Shown here: positions 25,295-33,531 of the stretch, piece by piece
Position numbering within the stretch: position 1 is the first letter of the stretch
Layout of the letters: every line of letters starts with the position of its first letter
Source: Kibdelosporangium sp040675465
GTDB taxonomy: Bacteria > Actinomycetota > Actinomycetes > Mycobacteriales > Pseudonocardiaceae
DNA length: 64,000 bases
Direction of reading: 5' to 3'
Assembly: GCF_040675465.1 (NCBI RefSeq)
Contig: NZ_JBFAPA010000023.1
Span: 124,001 to 188,000, forward strand
Translations under genes and position numbers: made by a program
The notes under the pieces: model-generated
What the model was told of the DNA's origin: nothing
The model's database searches: none
Seen by the model: only the letters and a program-made list of their open reading frames with translations

Positions 25295-25471
25295 TTGGTC
25301 ACCTTGATAGGCATCGTCGCCTCCGTCGCCGTAGGGCTCGGCGCCGCCGCCGGTGGCAGCCTGATCCTGATCAACACCTCCGACCCGGACACCACCCAGC
25401 AGGTGCAGGTGAAGTTCAAGGATCAGTACAACCCGCTGAAGAACGCGGACACGATCTACGGCAGCCGCTGA
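25295..25471 (+). CDS. DUF2613 small membrane protein (58 aa)
   Basis: AAGGAG at 25281-25286 lies 8 nt before a TTG start. The translation begins MVTLIGIVASVAVGLGAAAG, a single helix, followed by LILINTSDPD and an extracytoplasmic tail ending NADTIYGSR. This is the pattern of DUF2613, encoded next to aftD in mycobacteria (Rv0236A beside Rv0236c). It sits between the GT-C-like gene and the acyltransferase gene in one operon. Function unknown, plausibly an accessory subunit of an envelope transferase. Confidence 0.8.
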   Translation: MVTLIGIVASVAVGLGAAAGGSLILINTSDPDTTQQVQVKFKDQYNPLKNADTIYGSR

Positions 25472-25480
25472 CCGTCCCTG

Positions 25481-26551
25481 ATGTCCCAGTCGGCGTCCGA
25501 TCAGGCGCACAGCGTTGTCGGGCTGTACGGCGATCCCACGGTGTCCTGGAGCATCCTGCTGGAGGCCCGGCTGGCCGTGGCGCCGTCCGCACGGGATGTC
25601 AGTGACCGGCTGTCCGCAGCGGCGAAACGGTATCCGCACCTCGGCGCGGCTCCCGCGGTCGAGACCATGCGGGCCGCGGACATTCCCGCGGTGCGCGCTC
25701 GTTTCGCCGAAGCACCATACGATCGCGGCGAGCCCCTGATCAGGGCCGCGGTCTGCGAGGACGAACCCGCGCTGCTCATCGCCGCCCATCACGGCGCCAT
25801 CGACGGCATCGGCCTGCTGGCGATGCTCGGGCTGGCGCTGGATGCGCGGATCTCCTCGGGTGCCAGGGGAATCGGCACCCGCTCGGCCGACCGCTCGTTC
25901 CTCGTCTCGGCGCTGCAACGGGTCGCCGAGGCGGTGTTCACGCCGCCCACGCGGATCCGGCCGGACAGCACGGGATCGGCGCCCGGTGACGTCTTCACGG
26001 CCCGGCACGAGCCCCGGATGCGGTTCAACGCGGCGGAACTGGTCACGGCCGCCGCGCACGCGACCGAGCAGTGGAACGGCGGGCGCGGTGCGCCCCGGGT
26101 GGTCGCCGCGATCGGTGCGTCCTATGGCGGCGGCGCCGCACCGGAACCCGTGCGGGACAGCGCGTTCTTCCGGTTGCGGCTCAAGCCCCGCCCGGAACCC
26201 GGACAGGTCGGCGAGGCACTGGCCGCGCACCCGCCGGAGCCCGATTTCCCGGCCCGCAGCAGCAGAATCGCGCGGCTGGGCACCCGGTTGCTGGTCGGCC
26301 GGCTGGGCTCGACGTTCCTGGTGTCCAACCTCGGCGCGGTGACGGCCCCCGATGAGGTGCGGTCGATCGCGTTCTATCCGGCGGCCAGCGGGCGTTCCGG
26401 CGTGGCGTTCGGGGCCGCGACCGTGGGCGGCACCAGCACTGTCACGGTTCGCGCGCGCCGCAAGGACTTCGACGAACGAGCGGCCGGAAGGCTAGCCGAC
26501 GGGCTGGTCGAGGCGTTGCGGCGTCAGGGTTCGCGGTCGCGGAGCGGATAA
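25481..26551 (+). CDS. HxxxD-type acyltransferase / condensation-fold protein (356 aa)
   Basis: The motif HHGAIDG near residue 105 is the HHxxxDG catalytic signature of CoA-dependent acyltransferases (PapA/WES/condensation fold). A second conserved-like segment FLVSNLGAV near residue 287 resembles the fold's C-terminal motif. At 356 aa it is shorter than typical PapA or condensation domains (about 420-450), so it may lack a subdomain. It begins 9 nt after DUF2613 and overlaps the convergent GT4 gene by 60 nt. Inferred role: acylation of an envelope glycan or lipid. Confidence 0.7.
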   Translation: MSQSASDQAHSVVGLYGDPTVSWSILLEARLAVAPSARDVSDRLSAAAKRYPHLGAAPAVETMRAADIPAVRARFAEAPYDRGEPLIRAAVCEDEPALLIAAHHGAIDGIGLLAMLGLALDARISSGARGIGTRSADRSFLVSALQRVAEAVFTPPTRIRPDSTGSAPGDVFTARHEPRMRFNAAELVTAAAHATEQWNGGRGAPRVVAAIGASYGGGAAPEPVRDSAFFRLRLKPRPEPGQVGEALAAHPPEPDFPARSSRIARLGTRLLVGRLGSTFLVSNLGAVTAPDEVRSIAFYPAASGRSGVAFGAATVGGTSTVTVRARRKDFDERAAGRLADGLVEALRRQGSRSRSG

Positions 26552-27643
26552 CGAGGCCACATCGCGCACCAGCGACTCGAACTGCTCGGCGCTGTCCTGC
26601 CAGCTGAACCGTTTTGCCCACTCCACACCGGCCTCGCCCATCGCGGTGCGCAGCCTCCGGTCGGCCAGCACCTTCTCGACCTGGGCGGTGAAGTCGGCGA
26701 AGTCGTCGGCCAGCAGCCCGGTCTCGCCCTCCACAATGGACTCGGCCACCCCGCCGGCGGACCGGTAGGCCACCGAGGGCACGCCGTGCGCGGCGGCCTC
26801 CATGTTCACGATGCCCCAGCCTTCCTTGACCGAAGGGCACAGGTGCACCCACGAGCGGGCCAGCACGTCGTGCTTCTCGTCCTCGCCGAGCCAGCCGTGC
26901 AGCCGGACCCGGTCGGCCACACCGCGTTTGGCCGCGTGGTCGCGCAGCACCTCGTACCACGGCCCCTGGCCGACCACCTCCAGCCGCAGCGCGGGCCAGC
27001 GCGGGGCGAGTTCGGCGACCACGTCGATGGCGTGCTCGATCCGCTTGTGCGGCACCAGCCTGCTCACCACGACCAGCGTGGGATCGGTGCTGCGGGCCGA
27101 TTCGCGGGGTGCCGGGGTGTCCAGACCGTTGGGCACCACGGCGATCCGGGACCGGTCGACGCCCAGCGTGACCAGCTCGTCCTTGGTCACCTCGGAAACG
27201 GTGACATAGCGGCACTTGCGGAACAGCCGCGGGGCGATCTTGGACTCGATGCCCCAGCCGATCCGGCCCAGCGTCTCGCCCAGCGCGCTGATCCACTGCT
27301 CGCGGTGGACGTGGTGGACCAGCACGAGCACCGGGCAACCCGCGACGAGCCGGGCGAAGAACGGCATCCCGTTCTGCACGTCGACCACCAGATCCGCGTC
27401 GGACTTGCGGATCGCGCGCAGCGCGTGCGGGTACACGCCGAACTTGTTGCCGCGCCTGCGGTACCGCACGCCGTCGCGCCATTCGCCATGGGTGGCACCG
27501 GGATAGGCCGCGCACTGGATCTCCACCCGGTAGCCGGACCGGGCCAGCGACTCCGCCATCCGCTCGACGTAGCGTTCGGAGCCGCCGCCCTCGGGATGTC
27601 CGGTGTCGCGCCAGTTGACCAGCAGAACACATGGTCGGCGCAT
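26492..27643 (-). CDS. GT4-family glycosyltransferase (383 aa)
   Basis: A GT-B fold with an N-terminal GHPEGGGSERYVERM donor-loop motif. The C-terminal domain has VVSRLVPHKRIEHAID, VEGWG-like SVKEGWGIVNMEAAAHGVP (the EX7E motif) and GVAESIVEGETGLLADD. This is typical of retaining GT4 enzymes that use nucleotide sugars on the cytoplasmic face. Mycobacterial Rv0225, next to the Rv0224c methyltransferase, is a likely counterpart given the divergent methyltransferase here. Acceptor unknown. Confidence 0.88.
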   Translation of the reverse strand: MRRPCVLLVNWRDTGHPEGGGSERYVERMAESLARSGYRVEIQCAAYPGATHGEWRDGVRYRRRGNKFGVYPHALRAIRKSDADLVVDVQNGMPFFARLVAGCPVLVLVHHVHREQWISALGETLGRIGWGIESKIAPRLFRKCRYVTVSEVTKDELVTLGVDRSRIAVVPNGLDTPAPRESARSTDPTLVVVSRLVPHKRIEHAIDVVAELAPRWPALRLEVVGQGPWYEVLRDHAAKRGVADRVRLHGWLGEDEKHDVLARSWVHLCPSVKEGWGIVNMEAAAHGVPSVAYRSAGGVAESIVEGETGLLADDFADFTAQVEKVLADRRLRTAMGEAGVEWAKRFSWQDSAEQFESLVRDVASLSAPRPRTLTPQRLDQPVG

Positions 27644-27728
27644 CGAGTTTCTCCAAACCTCTGGCGGCAGGTGCTAGGTTACCGGTGCGTACACAATAGG
27701 CGAAACATTCTCGGAAAGCGATGGTTCG

Positions 27729-28475
27729 ATGGTAGGAATCCTTTCGGTCCCCACTCATCGGGCCACACTGAGCAGATCCGTCGCCTTGTTCCGCTCGTTT
27801 CTCACCGAGCAGACCGACCCCGACGGTTTTTACCAGACGCTCGCCGGTGACTCCGTCCGCCAGCTCGCCACGCACACCTCGCTGAATGGCCGGACGATGG
27901 TCGATGTCGGCGGCGGCCCCGGCTATTTCTCGGACGCGTTCCGCGCGGCCGGAGCCTACTACCTCGGCGTCGACCCGGACGTGGGGGAGCTGTCCGCGCG
28001 CGGCACGCCGGGCGAGAACATGGTCCGCGCCAGCGGCACGAAACTGCCCGTACGCAGCGGATCCGTGGACATCTGCTACTCGTCGAACGTGCTGGAGCAC
28101 GTCAGCGAGCCGTGGCTGATGCTGGCCGAGATGTGCCGCGTGACCAGGCCCGGCGGCACCGTTTTCGCATCGTTCACGCCCTGGTATTCACCCTGGGGCG
28201 GACACGAGACCGCGCCATGGCATTACCTCGGCGGCGATTATGCACGCCGGAGATATCGCCGGGTCATGGGAAAGGAACCGAAGAACAAGTTCGGCGAGTC
28301 GCTCTTCCCGTTGACGGTGGGTGCCGCACTGCGCTGGGCGAAAACAACACCCGACGCGCAATTGTGTGCCGCATACCCGCGCTACCACCCCAGCTGGGCG
28401 ATGTGGATAGCGCGGGTTCCTGGCCTGCGGGAAATCGCTTCCTGGAATCTCGTGATGGTCCTGCGCAGGCGCTGA
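27729..28475 (+). CDS. Class I SAM-dependent methyltransferase (248 aa)
   Basis: Motif I MVDVGGGPGYFSDAF near residue 57, LGVDPDVGEL, and DICYSSNVLEHVSEPWLMLAEM (motif II/III) define a Methyltransf_11/25 domain. The C-terminal half (FTPWYSPWGGHETAPWHYLGG) matches the group that includes mycobacterial Rv0224c, from memory. Divergent from the GT4 gene. The stop ends exactly one base before the stop of the convergent DUF3068 gene (tga|cta). Substrate probably an envelope glycan or lipid; unknown. Confidence 0.87.
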   Translation: MVGILSVPTHRATLSRSVALFRSFLTEQTDPDGFYQTLAGDSVRQLATHTSLNGRTMVDVGGGPGYFSDAFRAAGAYYLGVDPDVGELSARGTPGENMVRASGTKLPVRSGSVDICYSSNVLEHVSEPWLMLAEMCRVTRPGGTVFASFTPWYSPWGGHETAPWHYLGGDYARRRYRRVMGKEPKNKFGESLFPLTVGAALRWAKTTPDAQLCAAYPRYHPSWAMWIARVPGLREIASWNLVMVLRRR

Positions 28476-29546
28476 CTATCGCGCCAGTGCGTGCTGCGGC
28501 GCGGTCTGGTCGTCCGGCGGTGACTGCTTGGCCCGCCGGCCGCGCAGCACCAGCAGCGCGCCGATCAGGATCATCAGCCCGCCGCCGACGCCGAGCGAGA
28601 TCGGCCCGGTGCTGGTGAGCAGCTCCAGCTTGCCCTTGTTCTCGCCTGCCTGCTTGACCAGGCTCTCGATGGTGGCGTTGTTGAAGGTCAGCGTCCCGTC
28701 GAACACCGTCGTGCCGACGAGCTCGCCCGGCTTGCGCAGTTCCTGGTGCTGGTACTGCTGCTGTTTGACGATCACACCGGTGACCGGCTCGACCCACATC
28801 GTCGAGGTGCCCTTGAAGTACTGCTGCACGTGGACCGTGTTGGCCGGCTCGTTGATCAGCGAGCCGGGCACGTCCTGCTCGGCGATCTGGGTGTCGGGCA
28901 CGTCCTGCTCGAACTTGTAGACGTCGACGCCGTTGACCTCGTCGGTGCTGATGAACTTGGCGGTCATGGCCTTGTTCACCGTGTCCTGGTAGACCGAGTA
29001 GTCCTTCTTCTCGGTGCCGAAGGGGAACTTGAACTGCAGGCCGGGCTGCGGCCCCTCGTCGATCTTCTCCTCCGGGTCCTTGCCCTCCTTGATCTCCTTG
29101 GTCGTGTCGACCTCGGCGGTGAAGGTGGAGCTCGGCGAGCACCGGCCGGCGTCCTGTTGTCCCCGGTAGCCCTCGGCGGTGCGGCGGTCGAAGCAGACCT
29201 GCCGCTTGGAGGCGTTGACGACGGTGTTGTCCTTGTCGTCGGTGACCTTGACGGCGAGCAGCCAGACGGCGACGTCGGTGTCCGGCCGCATCTCGGGAAC
29301 GCTGAAGTTCGCCTGCACCTTGGCAACGGCGGTCAGCTGGGTGTCCTTGCGGATCTCCGGGGTCGGCACGCCGTCCTTCTTGGTCACCGCCAGCACCGTG
29401 CCGGCCGGGCCTTCCAGGACCGAGGTGGAGTTCTGGTCCAGGGGGACCTTGGCGACCTTCGGGTACACATAGTTCGGCAACAAGATCGCGACGGCCGCGG
29501 CGAAAACGCCCAGCCCCAGCAAAATCAAGCCGAAAACTCGTCGCAA
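28476..29546 (-). CDS. DUF3068 / PorA-family membrane protein (356 aa)
   Basis: AGGAGG lies 5 nt before a TTG start. One N-terminal helix (VFGLILLGLGVFAAAVAILLP), a large extracytoplasmic domain and one C-terminal helix (ISLGVGGGLMILIGALLVL) give the DUF3068 topology, as in mycobacterial Rv0227c. The ectodomain has a likely disulfide (QVCFD...GRCSP) and a repeated V-E-P-V-T-G-V hairpin. Function unknown, presumed cell-envelope; a promoter candidate lies 50 nt upstream. Confidence 0.85.
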   Translation of the reverse strand: MRRVFGLILLGLGVFAAAVAILLPNYVYPKVAKVPLDQNSTSVLEGPAGTVLAVTKKDGVPTPEIRKDTQLTAVAKVQANFSVPEMRPDTDVAVWLLAVKVTDDKDNTVVNASKRQVCFDRRTAEGYRGQQDAGRCSPSSTFTAEVDTTKEIKEGKDPEEKIDEGPQPGLQFKFPFGTEKKDYSVYQDTVNKAMTAKFISTDEVNGVDVYKFEQDVPDTQIAEQDVPGSLINEPANTVHVQQYFKGTSTMWVEPVTGVIVKQQQYQHQELRKPGELVGTTVFDGTLTFNNATIESLVKQAGENKGKLELLTSTGPISLGVGGGLMILIGALLVLRGRRAKQSPPDDQTAPQHALAR

Positions 29547-29604
29547 CGAATCCTCCTGGGTGCGGCGGCGAACCCGTGATTACCCTCCGGTAACCGGTGC
29601 GCAG

Positions 29605-29633
29605 ATAGTGAACCTCTTGTCCGGCAGGGTCAA
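29605..29633 (-). promoter_or_regulatory. Candidate promoter of the DUF3068 gene
   Basis: On the minus strand TTGACC (29633-29628) and CACTAT (29610-29605) are 17 nt apart, giving a start of transcription near 29598, about 50 nt before the TTG codon at 29546. Confidence 0.4.
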
Positions 29634-29757
29634 ATCGTGACCAGTGGCGACACTGTCGCGATGCCGCCGGAAGGTGGTACTCCGGCCGCCATTCGGGCCA
29701 ATCGGCCAAAAATGTTTGTTCCCGGGGACAAGGGGTGTGGGTGGACCCTTCTGTGCC

Positions 29758-30129
29758 ATGGAAATCGGCGCCTATTCGGACTCGATCGCCGACCCCGAGC
29801 TCCGGGACGCCGTCGCGGCCGTTGCCTCCCTGCTTTCGTTGCACGGCAACATCATTCGCGACCTTGACGCGGGAAGATCACGGTGGCGCCGGGACCGGCG
29901 CGCGCACCGGCCGGACGTCGTCGTGTCCGTGCCCGGCCATGGTCCACAGAGGACGCATGGGCCGGAGGTCGTCCTGACGGTCGGCATCGCGGGCGACGGG
30001 CGGGAACTGGCCGTCCGGCTGACCGCGCGCCCGGGCCTCGGCCGGGAGCTGCTCGACCTGGCCGGGATCATCGACGCCGACCAGGCGGCTCAACCGGCGT
30101 CCAGGCGCACCGACTCCAGCGCCACGTAG
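29758..30129 (+). CDS. Hypothetical small protein (123 aa)
   Basis: ATG 29758 opens a frame reading MEIGAYSDSIADPELRDAV, then ASLLSLHGNIIRDLDAG, a basic linker, and a beta-rich half (VVLTVGIAGDGRELAVRLTA). The C-terminal 13 codons overlap the convergent PucR gene. No family recognised. Helical N-terminal half with heptad-like leucines suggests a soluble protein. The coding assignment rests on frame length and amino-acid composition only. Confidence 0.5.
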   Translation: MEIGAYSDSIADPELRDAVAAVASLLSLHGNIIRDLDAGRSRWRRDRRAHRPDVVVSVPGHGPQRTHGPEVVLTVGIAGDGRELAVRLTARPGLGRELLDLAGIIDADQAAQPASRRTDSSAT

Positions 30130-31262
30130 AGCTCGCCGACGTCGATGGGATCGGTGAGGTCGCGCTTGGTCAGTTCCTGCAGGCGCCGCAGCCGGTAGCG
30201 AACCGTGTTGGGGTGCACGAACAACTGGTCCGCGGCCTCGCGTGCCGAGCCGTGCCCGGCGAACCACGCGCCGAGTGTGTCCAGCAGGACCTTGCGTTCC
30301 GCGGGCGCCAAGGCGAGCACACCCGCCAAGGTCGCCCGCACCATCTCGCGGGTCATCGCCGCCGCGCCCGCGACCAGCGTGGTCACCGGCGAGTCGCCGA
30401 ACACGCTCACCCCGGCTTTCCCGGCCGGCAAGGACAATCGGGCCACCCGCGCGCGATGCAGGGCGTCCGGGATCTCGAGGGTGCCGCTGAAGGGCCGGCT
30501 CATGCCAACAGCGATCGGCAACGACGCCAGCACGTCCCGTACCCGCCGGACGTCCTCGACGCGGTCGATCACGACCAGGCCCGCGTCGCCGGTGTGCCGC
30601 CACAACGAGTTCCACCGCCGCGCCCGCAGTGCCAGCTCAACGGTGTTGTGCCAGTCGGGTTCCACCGCCTCGGTCACCACGGCGATGAACATCCCGGTCA
30701 CCGGCAGACCCAGTTCGGTGGCGGCCTGTTCGAGCTCGGCCGGGTCGGACAGCCGCCCGTGCAACAGGTTCTCCAGCAGCTCCCGCCGCCGCGGTGGTGG
30801 TTCGGCGGCGACTTCGTCGTACGCGGTGGTCAGTGCGTCCGAGTAGAGGTCGATGGTGCGCCAGACGGTGGAACTCATTGCCGCCGTTTGCGTCGGGCTG
30901 ATGTATCCGGGGCCTGCCAAGCCGAGCAGCGCCTCGTAGACGAACATCCCGCCAATCCGGAACGCTCTGAGCACCGCGGTCAGCGGAATGCCCTGCCGCG
31001 CCTGCGCCTGCCCGGTCTTGCGGGCGGCGTCCAGCGGCAGCTCCCGGCCGTCGGCGAACGCCGTCAGCGCGCGCTTGAGGTTGGCCCGGCAGACCTGCCG
31101 CAGCTCGTCCGGCGCGACCTGCTCCACCTGCTGGTAGAACTCGTCCTGCTCGCTGAGCAGCCTGGCCAGCTGGTCGGCGAACTCCGGCAGCCGGGACAGC
31201 ATCTTCTCCAAAAGCTCACGCTGGTCCGGCGGAACCGGGGTGACGAGAGCCTCAGTGCCCAT
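30090..31262 (-). CDS. PucR/CdaR-family transcriptional regulator (390 aa)
   Basis: An N-terminal helical domain (RsbRD_N-like, residues about 15-165) precedes a GGDEF-related CdaR middle domain. The C-terminal PucR HTH_30 lies near residues 325-385, with the hallmark ADQLFVHPNTVRYRLRRLQELT. Length is typical. ATG 31262 follows a clear gap to the sigma-factor gene. PucR/CdaR regulators usually activate catabolic or secondary-metabolic genes; the target here is not apparent. Confidence 0.88.
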   Translation of the reverse strand: MGTEALVTPVPPDQRELLEKMLSRLPEFADQLARLLSEQDEFYQQVEQVAPDELRQVCRANLKRALTAFADGRELPLDAARKTGQAQARQGIPLTAVLRAFRIGGMFVYEALLGLAGPGYISPTQTAAMSSTVWRTIDLYSDALTTAYDEVAAEPPPRRRELLENLLHGRLSDPAELEQAATELGLPVTGMFIAVVTEAVEPDWHNTVELALRARRWNSLWRHTGDAGLVVIDRVEDVRRVRDVLASLPIAVGMSRPFSGTLEIPDALHRARVARLSLPAGKAGVSVFGDSPVTTLVAGAAAMTREMVRATLAGVLALAPAERKVLLDTLGAWFAGHGSAREAADQLFVHPNTVRYRLRRLQELTKRDLTDPIDVGELYVALESVRLDAG

Positions 31263-31316
31263 TCGCTGACTCTAACCCGGCGGTGTCACCGGTCACAGTT
31301 CAGCGATGCGGCCGAG

Positions 31317-32288
31317 TCATACACGGTTGGCGATGTCGAGCCGGGCGGGCAGGCTGAACGTGTCGAACAGGTCCTGGTCCTGGAAGGCGGTCATCCGGCT
31401 GATCCCCGCGCCGGTCACGGTGAAGACCTGGAGGGTGTGCAGGAGGTAGGCGCCATCCGGGCCGTGGACGTACGCGGCCATCGCCGGTTGCCCGTTGGCG
31501 TGCACGGGCACCATCCGCCAGTCCGCCCCGCGCAGGGTGAAAACCCTTGCCATGAACCGGATGTACAGCTCGCGGCCGGAGTACCAGGTGGTGAACGGCG
31601 GCATCTCCAGCACGACTTCGTCGGTCAGCAGCTTCGCCAGCGCGGCCAGGTCGGCGTTCTGGAACGCGACCGCGTACCGTTCGACCACCGCGCGGTCGCC
31701 GGGGTCGGTGGGTTCGCCGATGAGGTCCTCGCTCAGTCCCGCTGCGGTGAGCCGGGCCCTGGCTCGTTGCAGGGCGCTGTTCACCGCCGCGGTCGTCATG
31801 TCCAACGCTGAGGCCACGTCCGCGGCCGGCCAGTCCAGGACTTCGCGCAGGATCAGCACGGCCCGCTGCCGGGCGGGCAGGAACTGCAGCGCGGCAACGA
31901 AGGCCAGCCGCAACGAGCCCCGCGCGCACAGCACGTCCGCCGGGTCACCGACCATCGCGTCCGGGATCGGCTGCAGCCATGGCACTTCCTCACCGCGCAC
32001 CAACGGCTGGTCGGGGTCGTCGCTCGACGGCCCGCCCAGCCCGGTCGGCAGCGGGCGGCGGCTGCGCTGCTCCAACGCGGTCAGACAGGCGTTGGTGGCG
32101 ATCCGGTAGAGCCAGGTGCGCAGCCCCGCCCGGCTCGGGTCGTACCGCTCGTAGGCCTTCCACGCGCGCAGCATGGTCTCCTGCAGCAGGTCCTCGGCGT
32201 CGTGCACCGAGCCGAGCAGCCGGTAGCAGTGCGCCAGCAGCTCCCGCCGGAACGGGTCCGCCCGCACCGCGAAGTCGTCGCTGGTCAC
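31317..32288 (-). CDS. ECF sigma factor with C-terminal SnoaL-like domain (323 aa)
   Basis: Region 2 (YRLLGSVHDAEDLLQETMLRAW) and region 4 (LPARQRAVLILREVLDWPAADVASAL then TTAAVNSALQRAR) are clear. A C-terminal SnoaL-like fold (residues about 200-320; AVVERYAVAFQNADLAALAKLL) is typical of SigG/SigJ-like ECF groups, where the extension modulates activity and replaces an anti-sigma factor. GTG 32288 is chosen because GGAGG lies just upstream; ATG 32306 is an alternative. Divergent from a RibD-C reductase gene, a pairing common in these sigma groups. Confidence 0.88.
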   Translation of the reverse strand: MTSDDFAVRADPFRRELLAHCYRLLGSVHDAEDLLQETMLRAWKAYERYDPSRAGLRTWLYRIATNACLTALEQRSRRPLPTGLGGPSSDDPDQPLVRGEEVPWLQPIPDAMVGDPADVLCARGSLRLAFVAALQFLPARQRAVLILREVLDWPAADVASALDMTTAAVNSALQRARARLTAAGLSEDLIGEPTDPGDRAVVERYAVAFQNADLAALAKLLTDEVVLEMPPFTTWYSGRELYIRFMARVFTLRGADWRMVPVHANGQPAMAAYVHGPDGAYLLHTLQVFTVTGAGISRMTAFQDQDLFDTFSLPARLDIANRV

Positions 32289-32412
32289 TTGTCCTCCATC
32301 ACGCATGTGGATACATACCGGCGAGTGTCCCCGAACTCATCGCCGCGTGAGCGATGAGTCGCCGCGGCCGCCGGGTAGGTACCGGCGAAGTCCGCAGCAA
32401 GGGAGACACAGC

Positions 32413-32979
32413 ATGCGCAAGGTGATCGTCTCGACGTATATGACACTGGACGGAAAGGTGGACCACCTTCAGGAGTGGGCCGCCCCGTACGACAGCGGGC
32501 CACTGGCCCAGTACCACTCGGACCTGCTGGCCGGCAGCGACGGCCTGCTCCTGGGCCGCCGGACATACGAACTGTTCGCCGCGATCTGGCCCGCGCGGAC
32601 GCTCGGCTACGCCAGCAAGATCAACAGCATGGCCAAGCATGTCGCCTCGGCCACGGTCACCGAGCTGAGCTGGGAGAACTCCCAGCTGGTCGGCGGCGGT
32701 GATGTCGCGGAAGGGGTGGCCAAGCTCAAGCAGGAACCGGGCCAGGACCTCGTTGTCTACGGTGGCACGACGCTGATCCGGACGTTGCACGAGCACGACC
32801 TGGTCGACGAGTACCGGTTCCTGCTGCACCCGATCCTGCTGGGCAAGGGCGGGAACCTGTTCGGCGACAGTGACCGGGTGAACCTGGACCTGGCTGGCAC
32901 GAGCGAGATCACGCCCGGGGTCATCCTGCTCACCTACCGGCCGGCCGGGCACGAGGTCCGGCGGATCGGCGAGCGGTGA
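32413..32979 (+). CDS. RibD C-terminal / dihydrofolate-reductase-like protein (188 aa)
   Basis: KVIVSTYMTLDGKVDH at the N-terminus, LLLGRRTYELFAAIWP, LVVYGGTTLIRTLHEHDLVDEY and FLLHPILLGKGGNLFG are the landmarks of the RibD_C/YyaP-like reductase family. Likely NADPH-binding; substrate unknown. ATG 32413 has AGGGAGA upstream. It is divergent from the ECF sigma gene and is followed immediately by a strong terminator hairpin. Confidence 0.88.
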   Translation: MRKVIVSTYMTLDGKVDHLQEWAAPYDSGPLAQYHSDLLAGSDGLLLGRRTYELFAAIWPARTLGYASKINSMAKHVASATVTELSWENSQLVGGGDVAEGVAKLKQEPGQDLVVYGGTTLIRTLHEHDLVDEYRFLLHPILLGKGGNLFGDSDRVNLDLAGTSEITPGVILLTYRPAGHEVRRIGER

Positions 32980-32984
32980 CCTCT

Positions 32985-33012
32985 GAGCCGGAAGGCGGTT
33001 GCCTTCCGGCTC
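32985..33012 (+). terminator. Terminator after RibD-C reductase gene
   Basis: A perfect 12-bp stem GAGCCGGAAGGC / GCCTTCCGGCTC with a GGTT loop, starting 6 nt after the stop codon. Confidence 0.85.
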
Positions 33013-33222
33013 GTTCCCGTTTCGTCCCGCCGGTGACCGGCCGCGCATGCTCCACAGTGGACTGTCCGGTTCGGACGTTGAGCGGCTTGGCGGTCGGCTG
33101 CGACGGCTCGTTGTCGCACCCCTCGCCCGACGTTTCACGGCGCTGTGCGGATTTCTCGAAATACCATTGACGCCCGTCCGGCAATGGGACACTATGAATG
33201 GGCACCGATCGAAGGGGACATC

Positions 33223-33354
33223 ATGACGAACATGCGAAAGCGAGACGCGCAGCGGCGCTGTCCCGCCGTCGCGCCCGTCGTCGTGTGTCCGTCCGACGAT
33301 CACCGGATGCCGTTGCACCGGCAGGAAGAAGCGGTGCCTGGCTCTCCGCCATGA
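33223..33354 (+). CDS. Possible small protein (43 aa), low confidence
   Basis: ATG 33223 follows an AAGGGGAC ribosome-binding-site-like sequence at 6-8 nt. It encodes a basic, cysteine-containing peptide (MTNMRKRDAQRR, VVVCPSDDHRMPLHRQEE). The frame ends just before a hairpin terminator (33378-33409), giving a self-contained transcription unit between the reductase terminator and the tRNA array. No family recognised. The spacing and terminator support it; the peptide itself is unremarkable. Confidence 0.4.
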   Translation: MTNMRKRDAQRRCPAVAPVVVCPSDDHRMPLHRQEEAVPGSPP

Positions 33355-33377
33355 CGTAGCCGTCGTCATGTCACGGG

Positions 33378-33409
33378 AGCCGCCCATCGGGAAACCGAGC
33401 CGGGCGGCT
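33378..33409 (+). terminator. Hairpin terminator before the tRNA array
   Basis: AGCCGCCC (33378-33385) pairs with GGGCGGCT (33402-33409), followed by TTCTCTATT. It ends the short transcription unit upstream. Confidence 0.6.
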
Positions 33410-33443
33410 TTCTCTATTCACCATCTCTGTTCACCGTGCCTGA

Positions 33444-33487
33444 AAACAATTGTTTGTGTAGTGAACGCCGCCCATTTCCGGATGGGC
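33444..33487. promoter_or_regulatory. AT-rich palindrome and adjacent hairpin upstream of tRNA array
   Basis: AAACAATTGTTT (33444-33455) is a perfect 12-bp palindrome, striking in GC-rich DNA and a possible operator. GCCCAT-TTCCGG-ATGGGC (33470-33487) is a perfect 6-bp stem extendable with CGCC/GGCG on the outside. Confidence 0.35.
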
Positions 33488-33499
33488 TGGCGCGGTTCA

Positions 33500-33527
33500 T
33501 TGACATCTCCATAGCGGAGCAGACATT
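33500..33527 (+). promoter_or_regulatory. Candidate promoter for the tRNA array
   Basis: A perfect TTGACA (33500-33505) and a weak GACATT (33522-33527) are 16 nt apart, just upstream of the first hairpin of the array. Confidence 0.3.
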
Positions 33528-33531
33528 CCAC

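Noticed and set aside
26442..28100. Minus-strand frame spanning GT4 and methyltransferase genes
   Set aside because: Out of frame with the real GT4 product and overlaps the divergent methyltransferase.
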